NCBI GenBank assembly: GCA_009910795.1
Contig: VMEE01000034.1
Span: 1 to 19,023 of the forward strand
DNA from: Dehalobacter sp. CP
Lineage (GTDB): Bacteria > Bacillota_B > Desulfitobacteriia > Desulfitobacteriales > Syntrophobotulaceae
Length of the DNA stretch: 19,023 bases
Direction of reading: 5' to 3'
Shown here: in pieces, positions 6,853 through 14,921 of the stretch
How the letters are laid out: each line of letters starts with the position of its first letter
Position numbering within the stretch: position 1 is the first letter of the stretch
Program-made: the position numbers and the translations under genes
Notes under the pieces: model-generated
The model's database searches: none
What the model was told of the DNA's origin: nothing
Seen by the model: only the letters and a program-made list of their open reading frames with translations

Positions 6853-8490
6853 ATGCCGGGCGCGAGAATATTCATAGTCGAGGACGAAAAGATCGTTTCG
6901 CGCGATCTCCAGAACGTGCTGGAGTCGATGGGATATGAGGTCGCCGGAGTGGCCACCTCCGGGGAAGAGGCGGTCGGGCTGATTCCGGGACTGCGCCCCG
7001 ACATTGTCCTGATGGACATCATGCTGAAAGGGCGGATGGACGGCATAGAGGCGGCCGAAAGGGTCCGCTCGGAGCTCGAGGTCCCGTTAATCTATCTCAC
7101 CGCGTACGCCGACGACATGACCCTGCAGCGCGCGAAGATCACCGAACCGTACGGTTATCTGCTCAAACCCTTCGATGAAAGGGACCTCTCCATCGCCATT
7201 GAGATAGCGCTTTACCGCCATCGGATGGAGAACCGGGTTCGCGAGAGCGAGCGCTGGCTTTCCGCCACGCTTAAAAATATCGGCGAGGGCGTTGCCGCCG
7301 TCGACGCCGACGGAAAGGTGGTGTTCCTTAATCCGCACGGGGAGGTCCTCACCGGCTGGCCGGCGGATGAGGCCCGGGGAAAGCCGGTGGAGGAGGTCTT
7401 CAACGTGCTGCCAGCCCGCGGCGGCGCGGAAAACACGGGCGAAGTCACGCTGATGACCACCGGCATGCCGGACCCGTCGACGCATGACGATTTCATCCTG
7501 GTCGACAGGGGTGGAGTGAGAAAACATGTGGAGTTCAGCGCCTCGATAATCCGCGACGAGAAAGACGCGGTTACCGGCGGTGTGCTCAGTTTCCGTGACA
7601 TCAGCGGGCGGCGGAAGGCGGAAGAGGAGCTTCGCCGTCACCGCGACCATCTCGAGGAGATGGTCCTCGAGCGGACCGCCGAAATACGCGCCGCCAACGA
7701 GAAGCTCCAGGGAGAGATAGCGGAACGCCGGAGGGCCGAAAAGGAACTTAAAAAGGCCATGGAGATGGCCGAGGCCGCCAATCGGGCGAAGAGCGAGTTC
7801 TTGGCCAACATGAGCCACGAACTGCGCACCCCTCTCAACTCGATCATAGGATTTTCGAAGCTCATGAAGATGCAGTTCGAGGACGGCGACTTCGCGAATT
7901 ATCTGGACAACATACTCTCCTCCGGCCTGCATCTGCTCAAGATCATCAACGATATACTCGACGTCTCGAAGATAGAATCGGGCCGAATGGATTTCAACCG
8001 GGCGCCCATCGATCCGGGGGAAATAATCGCGACCTGCGTGGCGATAATGGCGGTGCAGGCCGACGAAAGAGGAGTCACTCTGGATAACCGCTGGAACCTG
8101 CCCGGCGATCTGGCGATATTCGGCGACGCGAAGCGTGTGCAGCAGGTATTCATAAACCTTATCTCGAACGCGATAAAGTTCAACAGGCCCGGCGGTTCCG
8201 TGCGAATAGACGCGCGGATTGAGGGCGGGATGCTGGTCATCGATGTTGCGGACACCGGTATCGGAATCAAGAGGGAGCATCTGTCCTTCATCTTCGAGAA
8301 ATTCAACCAGGTGAATTCCGACCTCGACCGCGACACACAGGGGACCGGTCTGGGTCTTACAATCTCGCGCATGATCGTGGAGGCCCACGATGGCCGCATA
8401 GGCGTGCGGAGCGAGTACGGCACGGGCAGCACTTTCACGGTGAGCCTGCCACTGTGCGATGACGTCGCCTGTTCCGAACGGGACGAATGA
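6853..8490 (+). CDS. REC-PAS hybrid sensor histidine kinase
   Basis: 545 residues, soluble. The N-terminal receiver spans about 4-122 with E10-D11, phosphoacceptor D55 (IVLMDIML), T83 and K105 (LLKPFD). A PAS domain follows at about 130-250 ([20 protein letters not shown], ending [14 protein letters not shown]), then a coiled coil about 255-310 ([20 protein letters not shown]), HisKA with H322 in [15 protein letters not shown], and the HATPase with N-box [20 protein letters not shown] at 467-472 and [12 protein letters not shown] near 497. With the receiver at the N-terminus, it probably takes input from another kinase and modulates its own output. The frame is open upstream to 6700, but the ATG at 6853 has GGGGA eight bases before it and follows a promoter. 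It is followed 30 bases later by another receiver protein in the same direction. Confidence 0.9.
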   Translation: MPGARIFIVEDEKIVSRDLQNVLESMGYEVAGVATSGEEAVGLIPGLRPDIVLMDIMLKGRMDGIEAAERVRSELEVPLIYLTAYADDMTLQRAKITEPYGYLLKPFDERDLSIAIEIALYRHRMENRVRESERWLSATLKNIGEGVAAVDADGKVVFLNPHGEVLTGWPADEARGKPVEEVFNVLPARGGAENTGEVTLMTTGMPDPSTHDDFILVDRGGVRKHVEFSASIIRDEKDAVTGGVLSFRDISGRRKAEEELRRHRDHLEEMVLERTAEIRAANEKLQGEIAERRRAEKELKKAMEMAEAANRAKSEFLANMSHELRTPLNSIIGFSKLMKMQFEDGDFANYLDNILSSGLHLLKIINDILDVSKIESGRMDFNRAPIDPGEIIATCVAIMAVQADERGVTLDNRWNLPGDLAIFGDAKRVQQVFINLISNAIKFNRPGGSVRIDARIEGGMLVIDVADTGIGIKREHLSFIFEKFNQVNSDLDRDTQGTGLGLTISRMIVEAHDGRIGVRSEYGTGSTFTVSLPLCDDVACSERDE

Positions 8491-8520
8491 TGCTGAATAC
8501 AACACGGTAAGAGGACTGCC

Positions 8521-9789
8521 ATGAACGAAACCATGAGGAAGACGGCGATCTACCGGCCAAAGGACCCCATCCTGATCGTCGAAGACACCAGGGAGACACA
8601 GGCCCTTCTGCAGGGAATCTGCAAGAACATGGGTGTGCCCGCGGTCGTCGCGTCGAACGGGGAGGCCGCGCTCAGAATGCTCGACGAAAGGGATTACTCG
8701 ATCTTCATCGTCGATCTCATGATGCCGGTAATGGACGGAAAGACCTTCATCACGCACCTCAAAAAACGCCTTCCGGAATCGGTCGTTCTCGTCGAGACGG
8801 CCCTGGATTCGCCCGGTACCATCATCGATATAATGAAAATGGGCGCGTTCGACTACATCATCAAGCCGATCGACCCGGAGCTCTTCCAGGCCAGCGTGGT
8901 CCGCGGACTCGAGTACAAGGCCCTGCGCGACCACGAGCGGAACATGAGCATGAGCGCGGGGCTCAAGATACGCAGTCAGATCGAGTGGCTCAATTACAAG
9001 GAGAGCCGGCGTGTGGCCGACAAGGATTACACCGAGACCAAATCGGTGTACAACCTGAAAACCTCACTGTCCCAGGGGGCGGGATTCGGGACCCTCGTCT
9101 CGCTTATCGACGTCATGTCCGCCACCATGACGAGCGAGGGCGATAACTACGTGATCGGGAAGGACATAATCGACATGCTGGTCGAGAACAACACCTACTG
9201 CCGCAACCAGCTCGCCGGGCTGCAGTCGACGACGGCGATTATGGACGAGAAGTTCCCCCTGACCCGCTCGAGCGCGTCGGAGCTCGTCGCGGCGCTTCCG
9301 GGGATGGTCCAAACGGTCGCCCCTTACCTCGAACGGAAAAAACTGCGTATAACATATCCGGAGATCAAGGTGAACTGTACGCTCGATCTGAACTTCGAAA
9401 AACTCGGGCTCATGATGGAGGAGCTCATCGTGAACGCGTACAAGTATTCGACGAAGGGGGGCACAATCAACGTGTTCGGACACATCAGCGAGGGATACTT
9501 CTGGCTCTCGGTCAAGAACGACGTGCCGGAAAAACCGTACGGCGGTATTCCGGCCGAATACGAAAAGCTTGTGGTCGAACCTTTTTTCAGGTTGCTGCCC
9601 CCGGACGAGTCGGCGGCCCTTATTGAAAAATTCGGATTCGGACTGGGTCTCGCCGTGGTCGACAATATCGTCCGCAAACACAACGGCGTGTTTCTCATAC
9701 ATGACGTGAAGGACCATACCGGCAGGGAGCCTAAGAGCTGCGTGCTCGCGGAGATTCTGCTGCCGGTCATCGTCGAAGAAAAACAGTGA
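8521..9789 (+). CDS. Receiver protein with degenerate histidine-kinase-like ATPase domain
   Basis: 422 residues. The receiver spans about 15-135 with E21-D22, phosphoacceptor D65 (IFIVDLMMPVMDG), T93 and K115 (YIIKPID). A roughly 150-residue helical region follows, then an HATPase-like end with a good N-box (EELIVNAYKYS, N305), a good G2 box (GFGLGLAVV at 372-380) but a broken G1 box, where DxGxG is replaced by VKNDVPEKPYGG (331-342). I find no H-E/D-x-x-x-P/T phosphoacceptor in the helical region; the only histidine between the receiver and ATPase is H138 in RDHERN, just after the receiver. It may be a phosphatase, a pseudokinase partner or an ATP-switched output domain. AGAGGA sits seven bases before the ATG. 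It lies in an operon with the 6853 kinase and the Fe-S protein. Confidence 0.8.
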   Translation: MNETMRKTAIYRPKDPILIVEDTRETQALLQGICKNMGVPAVVASNGEAALRMLDERDYSIFIVDLMMPVMDGKTFITHLKKRLPESVVLVETALDSPGTIIDIMKMGAFDYIIKPIDPELFQASVVRGLEYKALRDHERNMSMSAGLKIRSQIEWLNYKESRRVADKDYTETKSVYNLKTSLSQGAGFGTLVSLIDVMSATMTSEGDNYVIGKDIIDMLVENNTYCRNQLAGLQSTTAIMDEKFPLTRSSASELVAALPGMVQTVAPYLERKKLRITYPEIKVNCTLDLNFEKLGLMMEELIVNAYKYSTKGGTINVFGHISEGYFWLSVKNDVPEKPYGGIPAEYEKLVVEPFFRLLPPDESAALIEKFGFGLGLAVVDNIVRKHNGVFLIHDVKDHTGREPKSCVLAEILLPVIVEEKQ

Positions 9790-9790
9790 A

Positions 9791-10798
9791 ATGACTACTG
9801 GAGGAACCGTGGAGACCGGCGACATCTACCGCGAACTTTCGCGCAGGCTGATGATGGAACATTCGGAGATTCTTCCGCGCATATGGCGCGCGGTGTGCGA
9901 TGAGAAGGAGGCTCGTCTGGTGGCGATGCTCCCGGGAAGCGCGGCGGAGCTTGCCGGAAAATCGGGGATGGGGCAGGATGAAGTCGAGCGGATGCTCGAG
10001 GCCCTTTTCAGGAAGGGGGCCGTTTTCGAGTCATCGCGTGATGGCGAGACCGTGTACCGCATGCCGCGGCACATCATCCAGTTCCACGACGCCACACTCC
10101 TGTGGGACGGCGCGCCGGAGGAGATGAGCGACCTGTGGGTCCGCTTTATGGGCACGGAGTACGCCTCGCTTCTTGAGCTGGTCACACAGGTCAACATGCC
10201 TTCATTCATGAGGGTGATTCCCATCAACGCGACCCTGGAAACACAGAGCGGCGTTCTGGTTTACGAGGACGCGGCGCGTCTTGTCGAGCGGGCGAGTTCG
10301 ATAGCGGTGGTGCCGTGCGTGTGCCGCAGATCGCAAAAACTGTGCGACAGGCCCGTTGAGATCTGCATACAGCTCAACAGGGGGGCCGAGTACACGCTGA
10401 AAAGGGGGACCGGAAGAAGGATCGACAAAGCGGAAGCGCTCGATCTCTTGAAAAAGGCCGAGGAGGCGGGGCTCGTCCACATGGTGGAAAACAGGGCCGG
10501 GATGGGAAACGCCATCTGCAACTGCTGCCCGTGCTGTTGCGAGATGCTGCGTTACGCGTCGGACGCGAAGACGGCGGGTGTGCTCGCCCCCAGCCGTTAC
10601 GCCGCTCGGGTGGACGCCGGTGCGTGTACGCTGTGCGGCGAATGCTTCGAGGTGTGCCCGGTGAAAGTTGTTACCCCGGACGGTGACACGGCGGTGGTCG
10701 GCGCCGGGTGCATCGGCTGCGGTCTGTGCGCCGCGTCCTGCCCGTCGGGGGCGATCACCCTGTATGAGACGCGGCCGCCCGGGCATATTCCGTCGTAG
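9791..10798 (+). CDS. Cysteine-rich 4Fe-4S dicluster protein with winged-helix-like N-terminus
   Basis: 335 residues from the ATG at 9791. About residues 35-95 look like a winged helix (PGSAAELAGKSGMGQDEVER followed by LFRKGAVFESS and TVYRMP). A middle domain has PCVCRRSQKLC (C176, C178, C185), then C192, and later CNCCPCCC at 243-250. The C-terminus is a classical bacterial ferredoxin fold: C279, C282, C285, C289 and C307, C310, C313, C317, giving two [4Fe-4S] clusters. The combined layout recurs in anaerobes, where it is annotated only as a 4Fe-4S protein. Whether it binds DNA, moves electrons or senses redox is unknown. It begins one base after the preceding stop, so it is probably cotranscribed with the signalling genes. 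GGAGG at 9800-9804 points to an in-frame GTG start at 9809 as a rival. It converges on ccmF with a 16-base gap. Confidence 0.82.
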   Translation: MTTGGTVETGDIYRELSRRLMMEHSEILPRIWRAVCDEKEARLVAMLPGSAAELAGKSGMGQDEVERMLEALFRKGAVFESSRDGETVYRMPRHIIQFHDATLLWDGAPEEMSDLWVRFMGTEYASLLELVTQVNMPSFMRVIPINATLETQSGVLVYEDAARLVERASSIAVVPCVCRRSQKLCDRPVEICIQLNRGAEYTLKRGTGRRIDKAEALDLLKKAEEAGLVHMVENRAGMGNAICNCCPCCCEMLRYASDAKTAGVLAPSRYAARVDAGACTLCGECFEVCPVKVVTPDGDTAVVGAGCIGCGLCAASCPSGAITLYETRPPGHIPS

Positions 10799-10814
10799 CG
10801 GACCGCGCGGCCTT

Positions 10815-13004
10815 CTAACTCCCTCCGGCCCCGGACCGGCGCATCGCGAATGCGCCGCCAAGGGCTATGAATACGGTCCCCAGCCAGACAAACCAGATGA
10901 GCCGCTTGAACGATACCTCGACAATCGCGGTATCCGGAGGCACTTCCGCTCCCTTCGGCGCCTCGATGAAAATGTAGACGGTCCCGTCGCCGACATGGAA
11001 GTCGAGGAGACGCACCTCCTGTCCGGTAAAGGGAATGCGTGCGACGACCGCCTCCCTGCGGTCACCACCGCCCATCACGAGGCCCGGACGGATCGCAGCC
11101 GTGGCCGCTCCGCGCCGCACCGCCAGTTTCGCGAAGAGCTTCATGTCGCCCCCCGCCATCATGTGCTCGCGATCGATGTCGAACCCCTCGAAGGTGACCC
11201 GCGTGCCCGCGGATTCCACGGACGATCCCTTTTCGAGCACAAACCTGGTGAGGGAATCGATGCCCGAACGGTATTCCACCGGGGAGATGTAAATATCGTG
11301 CGAGAGGCCGTAGCTGATATAGGGCTCGCGGTAGAGCGAGTGCATCCGCGCGTCGATATAATACGGGGTTTCGATCTCGCTCACCGAGCGACCCCGCGCG
11401 AAGGTGAACGCCAGGGCGGATTTCTCGGCGTCGGTGATGCCCCGGAAGGTGAGAGCGGCTTCACCGATCACCGTGTGCTTCCCGAGAGGAAGCTCCCGGT
11501 GCTCGGTCGTGGAATGAAGCGACGAGGAGACGATTCCGAGCACCATTACGGCGACACCGATGTGCGCGAGCCGCGACGGGAGCACGAAGGCCGGTTTGTA
11601 TTTCAGGAGGTCGATAATGCCCCAGACGGCCACGAACAGCGCCGCCGCCGAAAAGGCGTACGCGGCGGGACTCGACGTGTGGTTTATGTTGAAGAGCAGC
11701 GCCATGATTACCGCCGTCGCCCCGACGGCCGCGAGCTTCCAAACGGGAGGCTTTTTCGGGAACTGGAATATGGCGGCGAGTGCGATCGTGCAGAGGATAA
11801 GCAGCCCCATGGGTACCGAGATGCCGTTGTAGTAGCCCGTTTGAAGCGAGAAGGGCGCGGTGAAGAGCGACGAGACGATGGGCATCGAGGTCCCGGCCAG
11901 GATGAGGAAGGCATAGATGCAGATAGTGATGATACCGTAGGCTACAAGCGTGTCCCAGGCGACCGCCGATTCGCCGAGCTTTTTCGCGCTCATGTCCCGG
12001 AAGCGCCTTACGAACAGGAAAACCGAGATGACCACATAGAACAGCATGAAGAACACGAGGTGCCGCGAGAGGCCGAGGTCCGAGAAGGAATGCACGGAAA
12101 AATTCGAGAGCACGCCGCTGCGCGTGAGGAAGGTGCTGTAGAACACGAGAACATAGGAGGCGAGCGCCAGCGCAATATTCGTACGGACCAGCGCGCCCTT
12201 GCGCCGCTGGACGAGCGTGCCGTGCACGAGCGCCACGAGCGCGAGCCAGGGAATAAGCGACGAGTTCTCGACCGGGTCCCATCCCCAGTATCCTCCCCAT
12301 CCCAGTACCTTGTAGGCCCAGTACCCGCCGAGGAAAATGCCGATTCCCAGGGACGTCATCGTGAAGAGCGTCCACCGGCGGCTCCGTTCGATCCAGGTCG
12401 AAAAATCCTTCCGGAGCAGCGCGGCAATCGCGTAGGCGAAGGGAACGGTCGCGGCGGCGTAGCCGATGAAGAGCACCGGGGGATGCGCCACCATCCACGG
12501 ATCCTGCAGGAGCGGATTGAGCCCGGCGCCGTCAGGCGGTATTGTCCCGACGGCGAAATGTTCGGGATTCGCCTGCCAGACATAACGAAAGGGGCTGTAG
12601 ATCACGAGCACGAGTAGCAGGAACACCTGGCTGATGGTGATGATCGACATCACCAGGCATTCGTCGCGGTCGTCCGAACGAATGATAAAAAAGCCGAGAA
12701 CGTACAGGATGAACACCCACAGCAGAAAGGTGCCCTCCTGTCCCGCCCAGAACCCCGCTATGAGATAGGCGAGAGGGAGGTCACGTGAGGAGTAGTTGTA
12801 GACATAGTTGAACTGAAATCCGTGGCTGATAAAGGCGAAGAAGAGCAGCAGCACGGAGAACGTTATGGAGATGCCGGCGAGGTAGAAGATCCGTCGCGCG
12901 GTTATTTTGGCCAGAACGTTGCCGGCGGCCCCTTTCGCGAGGAAATAGAGCGATACGACAGAAAGCAGAAGGGAAACGAGAATAAGGACCGTGCCTGTGT
13001 TCAT
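10815..13004 (-). CDS. ccmF: Cytochrome c haem lyase subunit CcmF
   Basis: 729 residues, polytopic membrane protein of the haem-handling family. It transfers haem from CcmE to apocytochrome c on the periplasmic face. Visible features are LPLAYLIAGFWAGQEGTFLL near 76-95, GLNPLLQDPWMVAHPP at 161-176, the tryptophan-rich WWD loop GWGGYWGWDPVENSSLIPWL at 235-254, and LTRSGVLSNFSVHSF at 294-307. Histidines H174, H261 and H305 fall where the family has haem-ligand histidines. It is longer than the roughly 650-residue E. coli protein, with a large soluble stretch towards the C-terminus. The ATG at 13004 overlaps the ccmE stop as ATGA, with GGAG nine bases upstream; the open frame extends to 13037 but that would run further into ccmE. 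It is the last ccm gene before a convergent gene, and no ccmG or ccmH follows. Confidence 0.93.
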   Translation of the reverse strand: MNTGTVLILVSLLLSVVSLYFLAKGAAGNVLAKITARRIFYLAGISITFSVLLLFFAFISHGFQFNYVYNYSSRDLPLAYLIAGFWAGQEGTFLLWVFILYVLGFFIIRSDDRDECLVMSIITISQVFLLLVLVIYSPFRYVWQANPEHFAVGTIPPDGAGLNPLLQDPWMVAHPPVLFIGYAAATVPFAYAIAALLRKDFSTWIERSRRWTLFTMTSLGIGIFLGGYWAYKVLGWGGYWGWDPVENSSLIPWLALVALVHGTLVQRRKGALVRTNIALALASYVLVFYSTFLTRSGVLSNFSVHSFSDLGLSRHLVFFMLFYVVISVFLFVRRFRDMSAKKLGESAVAWDTLVAYGIITICIYAFLILAGTSMPIVSSLFTAPFSLQTGYYNGISVPMGLLILCTIALAAIFQFPKKPPVWKLAAVGATAVIMALLFNINHTSSPAAYAFSAAALFVAVWGIIDLLKYKPAFVLPSRLAHIGVAVMVLGIVSSSLHSTTEHRELPLGKHTVIGEAALTFRGITDAEKSALAFTFARGRSVSEIETPYYIDARMHSLYREPYISYGLSHDIYISPVEYRSGIDSLTRFVLEKGSSVESAGTRVTFEGFDIDREHMMAGGDMKLFAKLAVRRGAATAAIRPGLVMGGGDRREAVVARIPFTGQEVRLLDFHVGDGTVYIFIEAPKGAEVPPDTAIVEVSFKRLIWFVWLGTVFIALGGAFAMRRSGAGGS

Positions 13005-13375
13005 CGTGGTTTTTCTCCGGTGTATTTTGAGGGACACTTGACCAGGATTCTGTCCGCGGCGAACACGCCGCGGCCGGCGTCCCAGGAGCCGAGCGCGACA
13101 ATCTGGTCGGCGTGTTCGAAGTTCTGGGGCTTTGTTCCGTTATGAACGACTCTGAACGACGTGCCGTCCTCGTCCCTGAGCGTGAACGCGAAGGAGCCCT
13201 CGGAATTTTCCACCGGCGAGGATTTCGGCCGGACGCCGATGATCTGGACGTATTCGCCCGAGCTTTTCGCCTCGGCGAGCGAGACGTACGGGGTGATCAT
13301 CCCGCGCATTGAATAGGCGGCGACGGCCACGCACGCGATGACGATAAGCGAGCCGATGACGCGTTTAGCGTTCAT
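13001..13375 (-). CDS. ccmE: Haem chaperone CcmE, CxxxY variant
   Basis: 124 residues. One N-terminal membrane anchor (about 6-22, VIGSLIVIACVAVAAYS) is followed by a periplasmic beta-barrel. CcmE holds haem covalently and hands it to CcmF. The normal ligand motif HxxxY is absent; at the same place near the C-terminus the protein reads VKCPSKYTGEKPR, that is C114-x3-Y118. This matches the CxxxY subclass described in Desulfovibrio and archaea, where the cysteine takes the place of histidine. The ATG at 13375 gives a sensible membrane anchor; an upstream ATG at 13411 would overlap ccmD much further. It overlaps ccmD by 11 bases and ccmF by 4. The C-terminal tail beyond Y118 is very short. Confidence 0.9.
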   Translation of the reverse strand: MNAKRVIGSLIVIACVAVAAYSMRGMITPYVSLAEAKSSGEYVQIIGVRPKSSPVENSEGSFAFTLRDEDGTSFRVVHNGTKPQNFEHADQIVALGSWDAGRGVFAADRILVKCPSKYTGEKPR

Positions 13376-13586
13376 CGATCTTTTTCTCGAGCCGGGAGAG
13401 GCCCCGGTCAATTTTAAAGAGAAAGGCCCCCAGCGCGAGCCAGATTGCTAGCACGATCCACATCACGCGCGCGAGGGGAGCGGCCGTTTCCGCCGCCGTG
13501 TCGGACGCGAGAGCCGCGCCGGCGGGCGGAGCAAGAAGCAGGGCGGAGAGGATCGCCGCCAGGGCGGCATGAAGGCGTTCATTCAT
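13365..13586 (-). CDS. ccmD: CcmD-family small membrane protein
   Basis: 73 residues. It starts with a signal-peptide-like stretch (MNERLHAALAAILSALLLAP, likely cut after the alanine-rich AGAALAS), then a single membrane helix about 39-60 (ARVMWIVLAIWLALGAFLFK) and a short charged cytoplasmic tail IDRGLSRLEKKIDER. The one-helix layout with a basic tail and the position between ccmC and ccmE identify it as a CcmD-like protein, which helps release holo-CcmE from the CcmABC exporter. It is not close to the short classical proteobacterial CcmD and fits the alternative CcmD family. GGAGG at 13596-13600 precedes the ATG at 13586, which overlaps the ccmC stop by eight bases. Confidence 0.75.
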   Translation of the reverse strand: MNERLHAALAAILSALLLAPPAGAALASDTAAETAAPLARVMWIVLAIWLALGAFLFKIDRGLSRLEKKIDER

Positions 13587-14244
13587 CGCGCAAATCCTCC
13601 ACGGTCGCACGGATTTTCGAAAAGCGGTTCAGCAACAGGAGCATATGGAAATACAGCAGGCTGAAGGCCACGACCGAGACGAGGAGCGTGAGCTTCATTT
13701 CGGGCTCGAGGTGTATCTTCATGTCCGGATTTATGACAGGATCGGGGTGCAGAGATCCGAAAACGCGCGGTACCACGAAAACGAAAAACGGCATGACGGT
13801 CATCGCGATAACCAGGTAAACGGCGGAAAGGCGGCCGCGAGCGGGTCTGCCCGCGAGCGCCGACCGCAGACTGAAATAGGCGGAATAAATGAGAAGAAGT
13901 ATGACGATGGATGTCTGGCGCGGGTCCCAGTTCCAGTAGCTGCCCCACATCAGCTTAGCCCAGACCGAGCCGGTGGCGGTTGCGAGCAGGGCCGTGAACG
14001 TTCCCAGCACCGCTGAGTTGTGGAAAGTGTCCTGGGCGCGCGGGGCCCGTCGCCCGCCGTCGGTCAGAAAAACTATCGCCGCGACGCCCGACACCACGAA
14101 GGCCATGGACGAAACCCAGGCCAGGGGCACGTGGAAATAGAGCAGCCTGCTCGTCTCGCCGAGTACGGCGGCGGCGGGCGCGTACATGAACGCCATGATG
14201 ACGGCGGCGGGCATGAATACATGAACCAGTCGTGTGATGGCCAT
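13579..14244 (-). CDS. ccmC: Haem exporter membrane protein CcmC
   Basis: 221 residues with six predicted membrane helices. CcmC binds haem at its WWD domain and loads it onto CcmE. Visible are the periplasmic histidine H38 in LLYFHVPLAWVSS, the WWD loop VWAKLMWGSYWNWDPRQTS at 94-112, and H166 in GSLHPDP, placed like the second haem-ligand histidine of the family. The frame is open upstream to 14403, but that region overlaps ccmB in full; the ATG at 14244 (MAITRLVHVF) starts 20 bases after the ccmB stop and directly begins the first helix. Its Shine-Dalgarno is poor (GGCGG about ten bases away). ccmD overlaps its end. Confidence 0.93.
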   Translation of the reverse strand: MAITRLVHVFMPAAVIMAFMYAPAAAVLGETSRLLYFHVPLAWVSSMAFVVSGVAAIVFLTDGGRRAPRAQDTFHNSAVLGTFTALLATATGSVWAKLMWGSYWNWDPRQTSIVILLLIYSAYFSLRSALAGRPARGRLSAVYLVIAMTVMPFFVFVVPRVFGSLHPDPVINPDMKIHLEPEMKLTLLVSVVAFSLLYFHMLLLLNRFSKIRATVEDLRDE

Positions 14245-14264
14245 ATTAATAGCGCCGCCGGAGG

Positions 14265-14921
14265 TTATTCTTCGATCCAGATGTGCCCGAAAAGCATATA
14301 CGATACAGCGACGAGCGCACCCGAAAATGCAAGTAAAAAAACCGCGTCTCCCGACGCGGCCCCGCCTGCGATAGCGGACCGGGAGGCCTTCACGGCCACC
14401 CACAGAGGCGGCAGCACCACGGGAAAGGAAATAATGGTGAACAGCGATCCCCGCCCGCCCGCTTTCGCGACAATCGCTCCGAGTACCGTCGTCGAGGACG
14501 CGATGGCCAGCGAACCCGCGCAGGCGACGAGCGCGAACGCGCCCGGGGAGGCGATTTCGACATCGAGGAAAAAAACGTACAGGGGTGTGACGGCCGCGAC
14601 GATGACGGCGATCACGGCGATATTGAAAACGAGCTTCGCCGTGAACACGGCCTCCGCCGGAGAGGTGATACGCAGAAACAGGGCTGTGCCCTCCTCCTCC
14701 TCGCGCGTGAAAACGTGGGAGAGGCCGTTCATCGCGCTGAAGAAGATGATGATCCAGAAGAGCAGAGCGTGGGTCTGCGCCCCCAGGCGCGCGCCGCCGG
14801 CGGTGAGGCTGACCGCGAGCGTGGTGATCGCGGCGAACGAAAGCGCGACGTTTACGGCGAAGCGCCGGCGAAACTCTATGCGGAAATCCTTGATGATGTT
14901 CGCGCGTACGGCCTCAAGCAA
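14265..14921 (-). CDS. ccmB: Haem exporter ABC permease CcmB
   Basis: 218 residues with six predicted membrane helices. It is the permease partner of CcmA, needed to release holo-CcmE from CcmC. The N-terminal segment LLEAVRANIIKDFRIEFRRR (amphipathic, basic) leading into FAVNVALSFAAITTLAVSL, and the cytoplasmic loop FTREEEEGTALFLR, are typical of CcmB. The reading frame is open far upstream through ccmA, but the real start is most likely the TTG at 14921: GGGGAGG lies six bases before it and it gives the normal family length. It overlaps the ccmA stop by eight bases. A TTG start is unusual among its neighbours and could keep its translation low. Confidence 0.9.
   Translation of the reverse strand: MLEAVRANIIKDFRIEFRRRFAVNVALSFAAITTLAVSLTAGGARLGAQTHALLFWIIIFFSAMNGLSHVFTREEEEGTALFLRITSPAEAVFTAKLVFNIAVIAVIVAAVTPLYVFFLDVEIASPGAFALVACAGSLAIASSTTVLGAIVAKAGGRGSLFTIISFPVVLPPLWVAVKASRSAIAGGAASGDAVFLLAFSGALVAVSYMLFGHIWIEE

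Noticed and set aside
7087..8934. 615-codon open frame on the minus strand
   Set aside because: It runs antisense across two clear signalling genes and their junction. Its product is a mix of His, Arg, Gly and Val with no recognisable motif, as expected for a mirror frame in GC-rich codons.
10799..10835. Bidirectional terminator between the Fe-S gene and ccmF
   Set aside because: TCCGG-CC-CCGGA at 10824-10835 is a perfect repeat but its loop is too small for a stable hairpin, it lies inside the ccmF end and has no T-tract on either side.
10668..12617. 649-codon open frame on the plus strand
   Set aside because: Antisense to ccmF, which has all its family motifs. The translated product is Arg/Gly/Glu/His-rich and low in hydrophobic order, with no family features.
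13375..13411. Longer CcmE start at 13411
   Set aside because: It would add a basic segment (MTGASPGSRKRS) encoded wholly within ccmD; the ATG at 13375 places the membrane anchor normally.
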